Below are positions 28,473 to 36,581 of a stretch of 51,219 nucleotides of DNA, in pieces. A program made the translations under genes and the position numbers. Location of the stretch: positions 1-51,219 of the forward strand of contig JAFZOL010000031.1 of the NCBI GenBank assembly GCA_017550625.1, given 5' to 3'. Below the pieces are notes generated by a model, which was not told the DNA's origin, did not search any database, and saw nothing but the letters and a program-made list of their open reading frames with translations. Numbering within the stretch: position 1 is the first letter of the stretch; every line of letters begins with the position of its first letter. This stretch comes from Clostridia bacterium (GTDB lineage Bacteria > Bacillota > Clostridia > Oscillospirales > Acutalibacteraceae).

Positions 28473-29399
28473 ATGATAAAACTCGACGAGATCCAGAAGC
28501 GTTTGCTGCGCGAGGTGGCGGACCTCCATCAGGTGCCCGAGGGCGCCTATAACATCCGCTCGAATTCCGCGGCCGTGGGCAGGCAGTCCACCGCCAACAT
28601 CGAGATCACGCCCAAAACGGACGTCGCTGGCATCGACATCCGCGTGAGACCCGGCACCAAAAACGAGAGCGTGCACATCCCCGTGGTCATGACGCAGTCG
28701 GGCCTCAAAGAGGTCGTGTATAACGACTTTTATATCGGCGAGGGCGCCGACGTCCTCATCGTGGCGGGCTGCGGCATCGATAACTGCGGCACGGCAGACT
28801 CGGAGCACGACGGCGTGCACCGCTTCTTCGTGGGCAAAAACGCGAAGACCCGCTACGTCGAAAAGCACTACGGCTCCGGCAGCGGCACGGGCAAGCGCAT
28901 CCTCAACCCCGGCACCGAGGTCTATCAGGACGAAAACTCCGTCGTCGAGATGGAGATGGTGCAGATCAAGGGCGTGGACGACACCGTGCGCACCACCACG
29001 GCCGAGCTCGCCGCCGGCGCGAAGCTCGTGGTGCGCGAGCGCCTGATGACCCACGGCGAACAGAACGCCGTGAGCACCTACGTCGTGAGCCTCAACGGCG
29101 ACGGAGCGAGCGCCGACGTCGTATCGCGCTCCGTGGCGCGGGATAAATCCTACCAGAAGTTCGACGCCAAGATCGTCGGCAACGCCGCCTGCTCGGGCCA
29201 TACCGAGTGCGACTCCATCATCATGGACAAAGGCCGCATCCTCGCGGTCCCGGGGCTCGAGGCCAACAACGTGGACGCCGCCCTCGTGCACGAGGCCGCC
29301 ATCGGCAAGATCGCGGGCGAGCAGATCGTCAAGCTCATGACCCTCGGCCTCACCGAAGCCGAGGCGGAAGAGCAGATCATCAACGGGTTCCTGCGGTAA
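28473..29399 (+). CDS. SufB-like Fe-S scaffold (short, SmsB type)
   Basis: A 308-residue SufB/SufD-family beta-helix protein, much shorter than classical SufB (about 470). The core is recognisable: VVMTQSGLKEVVYNDFYIG, AGCGIDNCG, then HxGVHRFFVG-type and ARxVEKHYG-type stretches. The C-terminal family end includes HTECDSIIMD, VPGLEANNVDAALVHEAAIGKI and EQIINGFL. Cysteines in GCGIDNCG and in HTEC, with a conserved glutamate, are candidate cluster ligands. The ATG has a G-rich ribosome binding site and lies 12 bp after the ATPase gene, so the two are co-transcribed. The cysteine desulfurase at 130-1326 is the only sulfur donor candidate in the window. Confidence 0.88.
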   Translation: MIKLDEIQKRLLREVADLHQVPEGAYNIRSNSAAVGRQSTANIEITPKTDVAGIDIRVRPGTKNESVHIPVVMTQSGLKEVVYNDFYIGEGADVLIVAGCGIDNCGTADSEHDGVHRFFVGKNAKTRYVEKHYGSGSGTGKRILNPGTEVYQDENSVVEMEMVQIKGVDDTVRTTTAELAAGAKLVVRERLMTHGEQNAVSTYVVSLNGDGASADVVSRSVARDKSYQKFDAKIVGNAACSGHTECDSIIMDKGRILAVPGLEANNVDAALVHEAAIGKIAGEQIVKLMTLGLTEAEAEEQIINGFLR

Positions 29400-29412
29400 G
29401 AGAGCAAAAAAG

Positions 29413-29599
29413 AAAGATGTGGGATGTGAGATGACAGATGTGAGATGAAGGAAGGGGCGCGGGTGTCCGGTGGACACCTCTGCCGCAGGCAGAAGCGCCG
29501 ACCGAGCCGGCAGGCGAGACCATTCGCCCTTACCCATTTATAATGCGAGGCAAAGCCTCGCCACCTTCATCCAACATCCAACATCTCACATCCAACATC
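29413..29599. repeat. Miniature repeat element with heptamer ends (copy 2, inverted core)
   Basis: The left end has GTGAGAT/GTGGGAT heptamers leading into GATGAAGG (about 29414-29450). The 65-bp core at 29455-29519 is the reverse complement of 2565-2629. The conserved AT block is inverted (ACCCATTTATAATGC), then a GAGGC-aaa-GCCTC hairpin follows. The right end is CCTTCATCCAACATCC heptamers to 29599. The inward-facing ends make terminal inverted repeats. Confidence 0.88.
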
Positions 29600-29629
29600 A
29601 AAAAAAGACCGCCCGCGGCGGTCTTTTTT
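29600..29629. terminator. Bidirectional terminator between smsB and murA
   Basis: AAAAAAGACCGCC and GGCGGTCTTTTTT form a near-perfect stem with A and T runs on both sides. It lies between the convergent SufB-like gene and murA and can serve both. Confidence 0.9.
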
Positions 29630-29637
29630 GTCGTCCT

Positions 29638-30930
29638 TTACGCTCTCTTCGAGATGATGGCTTTCGGGTCCGGGAAGTCCACGCGTGAGATCGTTGCGCC
29701 CACGGCGGTCAGCTTCTTCACCACGTCCTCGTAGCCGCGGTCGATGTGGATGATATCCTCGATCTCGGTGGTGCCCTTTGCGCACAGGCCCGCGATGATC
29801 ATCGCCGCGCCGGCTCTGAGGTCGTCGGCCTTCACCGGCGCGCCCTTGAGCGCCGCGCTGCCCTGCACGATGGCGGCCTTGCCCTCGATCTGGATCTGCG
29901 CGCCCATGCGGGTGAGCTGGTCCACGTAGCGGAAGCGGTTGTCCCACACCGAGTCGGTCACGATGCTGATGCCCTCGCACAGCGATAAAAGCACCGTGAA
30001 CTGCGGCTGCATGTCGGTCGGAAAGCCCGGATGCGGGCTCGTTTTGATGTTGCACCCGTGCAGCCTGCCCGAGGCGGACACACGGATCGAATCGTCGAAT
30101 TCCTCCACGCTCGCGCCGCATTCTCTCAGCTTCGCCGAGATCGGGTCAAGGTGCTTCGGGATCACGTTTTTGATCAGCAGATCGCCGCAGGTGGCGGCCG
30201 CCGCCACCATGTAGGTGCCGGCCTCGATCTGGTCGGGGATGATCGAATAGCTGCAGCCGTGCAGCTCGCTCACGCCTTCGATCTTGATCACCTCGGTGCC
30301 CGCGCCCTTGATGCGCGCGCCCATCAGGTTCAAAAAGTTTGCGAGGTCCACGATGTGCGGCTCTCTGGCGGCGTTTTCGATGATGGTGATGCCCCTTGCC
30401 TTCACGGCCGCGAGCATCACGTTGATCGTCGCGCCGACGCTCACCTTGTCGAAATAGATCGACGCGCCGAGCAGCTTGTTGGCCTTGGCCACGATCATGC
30501 CGCCGTCGGTGCTGATCATCGCGCCCAGCGCCGAAAAGCCCTTGAGGTGCAGGTCGATGGGCCTCACGCCCCCGAAATTGCAGCCGCCGGGCATGGCGAC
30601 CTTGGCGTTGTTATACATGCCGAGCAGCGCGCCGAGCAGATAATACGACGCGCGCAGGTTCTTGGTGAGTTCATAGTCCACCGTACCGGCCTCCACAAAG
30701 CGGGTGTCAATCTTCACGGTAGAGCGGTTCGCGTAAGAAACGAGGGCGCCCATGGACTCCAGAATCTGGAGCATGGAGTTGATATCCCGGATATCGGGAA
30801 CGTTTTCGATCAAAAAAACGTCTTTTGCGAGCAAAGTCGCCGGAAGGATCGCCACAGCCGCGTTTTTCGCGCCGCTGATATCGATCTCGCCGATCAAAGG
30901 CTTGTTGCCTTTAATAACAAACTTTTCCAC
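29638..30930 (-). CDS. murA: UDP-N-acetylglucosamine 1-carboxyvinyltransferase
   Basis: A 430-residue enzyme that transfers enolpyruvate from PEP to UDP-GlcNAc, the first committed peptidoglycan step, and is the fosfomycin target. K22 in the SGAKNA loop and the catalytic C117 in [11 protein letters not shown] are present, so the protein should be fosfomycin-sensitive rather than the Cys-to-Asp resistant form. Length and the repeated EPSP-synthase-like fold segments are typical. The start codon is GTG (complement of 30928-30930) with a weak GGAAG site 7 nt upstream. It faces the Fe-S operon convergently with a shared terminator, and diverges from the subtilase gene. Confidence 0.97.
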   Translation of the reverse strand: MEKFVIKGNKPLIGEIDISGAKNAAVAILPATLLAKDVFLIENVPDIRDINSMLQILESMGALVSYANRSTVKIDTRFVEAGTVDYELTKNLRASYYLLGALLGMYNNAKVAMPGGCNFGGVRPIDLHLKGFSALGAMISTDGGMIVAKANKLLGASIYFDKVSVGATINVMLAAVKARGITIIENAAREPHIVDLANFLNLMGARIKGAGTEVIKIEGVSELHGCSYSIIPDQIEAGTYMVAAAATCGDLLIKNVIPKHLDPISAKLRECGASVEEFDDSIRVSASGRLHGCNIKTSPHPGFPTDMQPQFTVLLSLCEGISIVTDSVWDNRFRYVDQLTRMGAQIQIEGKAAIVQGSAALKGAPVKADDLRAGAAMIIAGLCAKGTTEIEDIIHIDRGYEDVVKKLTAVGATISRVDFPDPKAIISKRA

Positions 30931-31062
30931 AAGGGCACTTCCAATCTGATGTTGATCCTGTTTTTTATATCAAGGAAAGAAGAAGTCATAAAGCGAAGGC
31001 AAAAAGCCCTCCGAAAATGAGTATGTCCGCAAAATCGCGCGGTAACACTCATAAGCTTATAT

Positions 31063-31091
31063 ACTATAGCACACCTGCGCCGTAAAATAAA
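31063..31091 (-). promoter_or_regulatory. Probable murA promoter
   Basis: On the minus strand, TTTATT (complement of 31086-31091) and TATAGT (complement of 31063-31068) are 17 bp apart, and TG precedes the -10 box by one base (extended -10). It implies a leader of about 125 nt for murA. Confidence 0.6.
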
Positions 31092-31297
31092 GGGGGTAAA
31101 CGAAAAAAAATTACAAAATTGAAATATTTTCGTTTTTTTGTCGAAATTGCCCAAAATTTCAGGGGGCGCTATGGCACATCTCTCAGGTTTTGCCCGCTCC
31201 ACGGGGGAGAAGGGGAGACGTTCCCCCGCCCGCCCGCGCCCGTCCGGGCGCGATATCCGTCAAAACAGGCCCGGCTGTGCTTTTTTTCAAAAACCCC

Positions 31298-31327
31298 TTG
31301 CGCATCCTCTTATTTATCGTGTAAAAT
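31298..31327 (+). promoter_or_regulatory. Probable subtilase promoter
   Basis: TTGCGC (31298-31303) and TAAAAT (31322-31327) with an 18-bp spacer, 43 bp upstream of the subtilase ATG. Between this and the murA promoter (31092-31297) I see no gene. Confidence 0.55.
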
Positions 31328-31369
31328 AGAAAACAGAGTTCCCATTATCATATAAAGGAGCGTGTTTTT

Positions 31370-34300
31370 ATGCACCGCATGCCGAAAACCCTGATCGCGC
31401 TTTTATTAAGCGCCCTGCTGCTCGTGCCGGGCTTCAGCCCGGCGTTCGCCGCGGGTGAAAAAACGGGCGTCAGCCTCACCCCCGTCGACCCCGCCTCTCT
31501 GGCGGTCGAACGGTTAGGCGAGGGGACTGTCGCCGACCAAGCCGAACCCGCGCGCGACCCCGATGAGATCGTGCGCGTATCCGTGTTTTTCAAAAGCCGC
31601 TCGGCGCTCGAGGCCGGCTTTTCGCTCAAAGGTGTCGGCGTGAACGCCGCCGCGGTATCCTACCGCGAGTCGCTTCTCCGCACACAGGATAGGGCCGTAA
31701 CCTCGATCGAAGCCGCCGTCGGGCATAAGGTCGACGTGCGCTGGAACCTCACGCTGCTCGCGAACGCCGTGTCGATGAACGTGCGATACGGCGACGTCGA
31801 GGCCATCCGCGCCCTGCCGAACGTGAAGAGCGTGGAGCTCGAAACGCTGTGGCGGCCCGAAGAGACCGAAGCCGCCGAGCCCGCGATGACCGACTCGTAC
31901 GAGATGCTCGAGTCGGACGGCGAATACTCCTCCGCCTACAAGGGCGCGGGCGAGCGCCTCGCGATCATCGACACCGGCCTCGATATCGAGCACCAGTCGT
32001 TCGACGAAGAAGCCTTCCTCTACGCCATCGCCGAGGACGAGGCCGAGGCGGGCCGATCTTACGACCTTCTTACCGAAGAAGAGGTCGAGCTCCTCAAACG
32101 CTCCCTCAACGCGAAGGATGGCGTCTATCTCAACGCCAAGATCCCCTTCGCCTATAACTACGTGGACCGCAACACCAACGTCACCCACGTCGCCCCCGGC
32201 GACTTCGAGAGCGAGCACGGCTCGCACGTGGCGGGCATCTCCGCGGCGAACCGCTACCTCAAACGCGGCGATACCTTCGTCGACGCGGCCGAGACCGTGC
32301 GCGTGGTCGGGCAGGCGCCCGATGCCCAGGTGCTCGTGATGAAGGTGTTCGGCGTCGGCGGCGGCGCCTACGACTCCGACTATTTCGCGGCGGTCGAGGA
32401 CGCCATCGCCCTCGGCGCGGCGTCGGCGAACCTGTCGCTGAGCTCCGGCACGCCCGGCGTGTCGGTGTCCGATTCGTATCAGGCGATCATCGATTCGCTC
32501 GCCGGCACCGAGTTCGTGATGGTCTGCTCCATGGGCAACAATTCGTCGTGGGATTCGCACACCCACCTCTACGCCGACGACGTGAACCTCATGGCGGGCG
32601 GCATGCCCGGCGCGTTCACCAACGCCTTCGCCGTGGCGTCGGCTTACGATTCCGGCTACGAGACCGGCGAAACCGACCTGCCCGGCGCCAAAGTCTACAC
32701 GATGAGCGGCTTCTCGGCGTGGGGCGTGCCCGGCGCTTTGACCCTTAAGCCCGAGATCACCGCCCCCGGCGGCAGCGTCTATTCGCTCAACGGCCTGCAC
32801 CGCTATTATAACGACAATCTCTACGGCGGGCACGACGCCTATGAATACATGAGCGGCACCTCGATGGCGGCCCCGCAGATCACGGGCCTCGTGGCGGCGC
32901 TCGCGGGCCGCTACAAGGCCGACGGCATCCGCGAAAAGACCGGCCTCACCCTCCGTCAGTACGCTCAGGGCGCCCTCATGAGCACAGCCGTGCCGATCGT
33001 CGACCCCGACACGGGCTATTATTACTCGATCCTGAAACAGGGTTCGGGCATCGCGAACCTCAACGCAGCAACGGGCGCGTCGTCGGTCATCGTGATGGAC
33101 GAAAACGCCTCGCGCACGGCAGCCGACGGCAAGGTCAAGGCCGAGCTCGGCGACGACCCCGCCCGCACCGGCGTCTATACCTACAGCTTCACGGTCATGA
33201 ACCTCTCCGACGAGGACCGGACCTTCACCGTGCGCACCGACGTGTTCACGCAGGCGCTCTCCGAAGACGGCAAGTATATGGAGCACGAGGTCACGCCGCT
33301 TGATATGACCGCGACGGTTCTCTGGGACGGCGCGGAACCCGCCGCCCTGTCCGCCGACGTCAATGGCGACGGCTTTACCGACCTTTCGGACGTCGACGCG
33401 ATCCTTTCAATTGCCGCGGGCCTTTCGGGCGACTTTGATCTCGCAGCCGCCGATTACGACGCCGACGGCGAAGTGACCACGCGCGACGCGCGGCTCCTCT
33501 CCGACGCGATTTCTGAAGCCAACGCCGCCGCTGCCGCCGCTTCGGTCCCCGCCGGGCAGGCGGGAAGGGCCACCGTCACCATCCGCCTCACCGACGCCCA
33601 GAAGCAGATTCTCGACGCCGAGCGCGCGGGCGGCGCCTATATCGAGGCCTACACCTTCGTCGAGAGCGAAACGGATATGCCCCATTCGATCCCGGTGCTC
33701 GGCTTCTACGGCTCGTGGACCGACGCCTCGATGTTCGACGCCGTGCGCTACGAAGAGACGCTCTATGACAACGGCCAGACCTCGTATTTCGGCGCCGAAG
33801 ACACCAACGGCTGGCGCCTGAAATCCGCCGCGACCGGCAAAGAGCGCTGGTACGTCGGCAACCCCTATCTGATCGAAGACACGTTCCCCGCCGATAAGCT
33901 CGCCATCCGCACCGACGAAACGCTCCACGAGGCGCGCTATACCCTGATCCGTCCCATGGCGGGCGGGGCTGTCGCGGTGCTCGGCGGCGACGGCGAGGTG
34001 CTTTACAGCGCCGCGCCCGTGTACGAGATCGACGCGGCCTATTACCAGACCCAGGCCTCGCCCGCCGGCTGGCGCAACACGCGCGCGTCGCTTTCGAAGC
34101 TCGACCGCACGCCCGCCTCGCTCGGGCTCGCGGCGGGCGATACCCTCACCTTCGGCTATTTCGCCTTCCCGGCGTATTATTCGATCAAGCTCGGCGGCAA
34201 CACGGGCGACGAGCACTTCACGAAGGAGATGTTCAAAACCCTGCTCGCCTCGGGCGATTACGGCAAGGGCGCGTACATCGGCTACACCGTCACGCTTGAC

Positions 34301-36520
34301 GACGTTTCGCCCGTGATCCTCGGCGCGGAGCAGGCAGCCGACGGCGGCGTCACCATCCGCTTCACCGACGACCGGTACGTTGCCTGCCTCAAGCTCCTTG
34401 ACGTCGCGGGGCAGACCACCCTTCTCACCGTCGCGCCCGACAGCGCGCCCGGCGCAGAGAATACCTTCACCTTCGATCCCGCCGCCCTCGGCCTTACGAA
34501 CGCCGTCAACGTGTTCGTCGCCGACTACGCCGGCAACGAAACCGCGGCGCTTTTGCGCTTCGCGCCCGGCGACGTGGTGGCCGAACGCGCGGTCTACGCG
34601 CTGACCGACGCTCTTGAACCCGGTGAAGATTACGTGATCGCGCCCACCGCCGAATACGGCGTCACCCACGCTTTGGCGCGCGGCTACGCCACTGCGGGCA
34701 GGGACTCCGTGATCGTGTGGAACGCCGACGCCCCCTATATCCTCGCCTCCGACGTGGACGAGACCGCGGTCTGGACCGCGGTCGAAAACGGCGGGCTTCT
34801 CAACGGCGGATATTATCTCACCGCCCTCGCGGGGGAGCTGCGCTTCACGTCCGAATCCGGCAGCGCGTGGCGCTATGAAAACGGCAGCCTCGGCACGGAC
34901 GCCGGTTATATCCAATATGTAAACAACGCCTATTCGCTCGGCGGAACGCCCGCTCAGATCAAGATTTTCAAAAAGACGATTGAGTCCACAGTCGTCCTGC
35001 CCGCGTCCGCCGCGTCACCCGCCGCTGTGAAGGCCAAGGCCCCCGCCGCGCGCGCGGAAACCGCCTTCGCGGACACACTCACCCTGCCCCTGACCGTCGA
35101 AACCGACGCCCTGAACGCCCTGCTGCGCGTGACCTACGATCAAACGAAGCTCACCTACGTCGGCGCGGACCTGCCCGCCCGCGCGGCGATTTCCGCCGAA
35201 CCCGGGCAAGTGACGATCGCCCTCGTCGCAGCGCCCGCCGTCCCGGCAGGGGAGGCGCTCGCAGAGATCCGCTTCACGGGCGGGTGCGAGGATGAAGAAG
35301 CGGCCCTTGCCGTGCTCGAACTCAATGATACCCTCACGCCCGCCGAAGCCGAAACCGTCACGGTGCCCGGCGCGGGCCACGCCTGGGGCGCGCCCGAATG
35401 GACGTGGACCGGCAGCGACGAAGACGGCTACACCGCCGCGTCGGCGCTGTTTACCTGCGAAAACGACCCGTCGCACTCCTTTGAGGCCGAAGCCGAGATC
35501 ACCGTCGAAACGACCCCCGCCACCTCCGCGGCCGCCGGCAAGACCGTGTACAGGGCCGAGGTCACCGGCCCCGACGGCGAACCTTATACCGACGAAAAGA
35601 CCGTCGCGATCGAAAAGCTCGACCCCGATTACGAGCTGACGGGCTTCGTCTGGGCCGACGATTACCTCACCGCCGAGGCGGTGTTCGTCGACCATAATAA
35701 CCTCGACGCCGAAACGCGCGTCGCCGCCCGCGTGACGGCCGAAACCACGCCCGCCACCTCCGTTTCCCCCGGCAAGACCGTATACACGGCCTCCGTCACG
35801 GGCCCCGACGGCGAACCCTATGCCGATGTGAAAGAAGTCGTTCTGCCGCAGCTCGACCCCGATTACGAGTTCACGGGCTTCGTCTGGCAGGCCGAAGCCG
35901 CCGCCGAAGCGGTGTTCGTCGACCATAATAACCATAACGCCGAAACGCGCGTCCCCGCGAACGTGACGAGCGAGACTACGCCCGCAACCTGCGCCGCGGA
36001 CGGCCTGCGGATCGATCACGCCTCCGTCGTCGGCCCCGACGGCGAGACCTATGAAGACAGCCGCGAAATGACCCTCTCCGCTCTCGGCCACGCCTGGGGC
36101 GCGCCCGAATGGACCTTCACCGACGATCTCTCCGCCGCCACGGCCGCCTTCACCTGCGGCAATGACGCCACGCACGCCGAAACCGTCACCGTGGCCACCG
36201 CGCGCGCCGAGACCGCGCCCACCTGCACCGCGGCCGGCAGCATCCGCTTCACCGCTGCCGTCACCGGTCCCGACGGCAAGTCCTACACCGAGACGCGCAC
36301 GCTCACAGTCGACGCCCTCGGCCACGACCGCGACCAAAACGGCGTGTGCAGACGCTGCGGCGACGGGGCGACTACGCCCGGCGAAAACGAGGGCGGCGCG
36401 TGTAAATACTGCGGCGAGGTCCACGATACGTCCACGCTCTCGGGCCGGTGGCTCAGGATCGTGCACGCCTTCCTCTATCTCATGCAAGAGGCCGCGCGTT
36501 TCTTCACCTCGCTCGTGTGA
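31370..36520 (+). CDS. Secreted subtilase (S8) with dockerin, cohesin-like and CxxC-tail modules
   Basis: 1,716 residues. A signal peptide ends near AFA (residue 28). An I9-like propeptide region spans about 60-155. The S8 catalytic domain covers about 190-570 with D201 (IIDTG), H283 (EHGSHVAG), oxyanion N390 (SMGNN) and S498 (SGTSMAAP), all present. A C5a-peptidase-like beta domain follows. A dockerin type I pair at about 661-712 has two canonical Ca loops (DVNGDG from D663, DYDADG from D695). A large beta-rich middle leads to a cohesin-like domain at about 1,235-1,325, then four roughly 75-residue repeats containing TVTGPDGEPY-like strands. The end has CRRCG/CKYCG (C1660, C1663, C1678, C1681; zinc-ribbon-like) and an aromatic helix. 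AAGGAG 9 nt upstream supports the ATG. Probably an active surface protease; targets unknown. Confidence 0.9.
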   Translation: MHRMPKTLIALLLSALLLVPGFSPAFAAGEKTGVSLTPVDPASLAVERLGEGTVADQAEPARDPDEIVRVSVFFKSRSALEAGFSLKGVGVNAAAVSYRESLLRTQDRAVTSIEAAVGHKVDVRWNLTLLANAVSMNVRYGDVEAIRALPNVKSVELETLWRPEETEAAEPAMTDSYEMLESDGEYSSAYKGAGERLAIIDTGLDIEHQSFDEEAFLYAIAEDEAEAGRSYDLLTEEEVELLKRSLNAKDGVYLNAKIPFAYNYVDRNTNVTHVAPGDFESEHGSHVAGISAANRYLKRGDTFVDAAETVRVVGQAPDAQVLVMKVFGVGGGAYDSDYFAAVEDAIALGAASANLSLSSGTPGVSVSDSYQAIIDSLAGTEFVMVCSMGNNSSWDSHTHLYADDVNLMAGGMPGAFTNAFAVASAYDSGYETGETDLPGAKVYTMSGFSAWGVPGALTLKPEITAPGGSVYSLNGLHRYYNDNLYGGHDAYEYMSGTSMAAPQITGLVAALAGRYKADGIREKTGLTLRQYAQGALMSTAVPIVDPDTGYYYSILKQGSGIANLNAATGASSVIVMDENASRTAADGKVKAELGDDPARTGVYTYSFTVMNLSDEDRTFTVRTDVFTQALSEDGKYMEHEVTPLDMTATVLWDGAEPAALSADVNGDGFTDLSDVDAILSIAAGLSGDFDLAAADYDADGEVTTRDARLLSDAISEANAAAAAASVPAGQAGRATVTIRLTDAQKQILDAERAGGAYIEAYTFVESETDMPHSIPVLGFYGSWTDASMFDAVRYEETLYDNGQTSYFGAEDTNGWRLKSAATGKERWYVGNPYLIEDTFPADKLAIRTDETLHEARYTLIRPMAGGAVAVLGGDGEVLYSAAPVYEIDAAYYQTQASPAGWRNTRASLSKLDRTPASLGLAAGDTLTFGYFAFPAYYSIKLGGNTGDEHFTKEMFKTLLASGDYGKGAYIGYTVTLDDVSPVILGAEQAADGGVTIRFTDDRYVACLKLLDVAGQTTLLTVAPDSAPGAENTFTFDPAALGLTNAVNVFVADYAGNETAALLRFAPGDVVAERAVYALTDALEPGEDYVIAPTAEYGVTHALARGYATAGRDSVIVWNADAPYILASDVDETAVWTAVENGGLLNGGYYLTALAGELRFTSESGSAWRYENGSLGTDAGYIQYVNNAYSLGGTPAQIKIFKKTIESTVVLPASAASPAAVKAKAPAARAETAFADTLTLPLTVETDALNALLRVTYDQTKLTYVGADLPARAAISAEPGQVTIALVAAPAVPAGEALAEIRFTGGCEDEEAALAVLELNDTLTPAEAETVTVPGAGHAWGAPEWTWTGSDEDGYTAASALFTCENDPSHSFEAEAEITVETTPATSAAAGKTVYRAEVTGPDGEPYTDEKTVAIEKLDPDYELTGFVWADDYLTAEAVFVDHNNLDAETRVAARVTAETTPATSVSPGKTVYTASVTGPDGEPYADVKEVVLPQLDPDYEFTGFVWQAEAAAEAVFVDHNNHNAETRVPANVTSETTPATCAADGLRIDHASVVGPDGETYEDSREMTLSALGHAWGAPEWTFTDDLSAATAAFTCGNDATHAETVTVATARAETAPTCTAAGSIRFTAAVTGPDGKSYTETRTLTVDALGHDRDQNGVCRRCGDGATTPGENEGGACKYCGEVHDTSTLSGRWLRIVHAFLYLMQEAARFFTSLV

Positions 36521-36532
36521 CAAACAGCATAA

Positions 36533-36572
36533 AAGCGCTTCCGGGATCCCATCCCGGAAGCGCTTTTTCTTT
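36533..36572. terminator. Bidirectional terminator between subtilase and recG
   Basis: AAGCGCTTCCGGGA pairs perfectly with TCCCGGAAGCGCTT around a short loop, with A-rich and T-rich flanks. It separates two convergent genes. Confidence 0.92.
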
Positions 36573-36581
36573 TATTCGGTA

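Noticed and set aside
33407-36523. Two about 500-codon minus-strand frames opposite the subtilase
   Set aside because: Both are low-complexity, Gly/Val/Arg-rich shadows of a GC-rich gene with clear domains on the plus strand.
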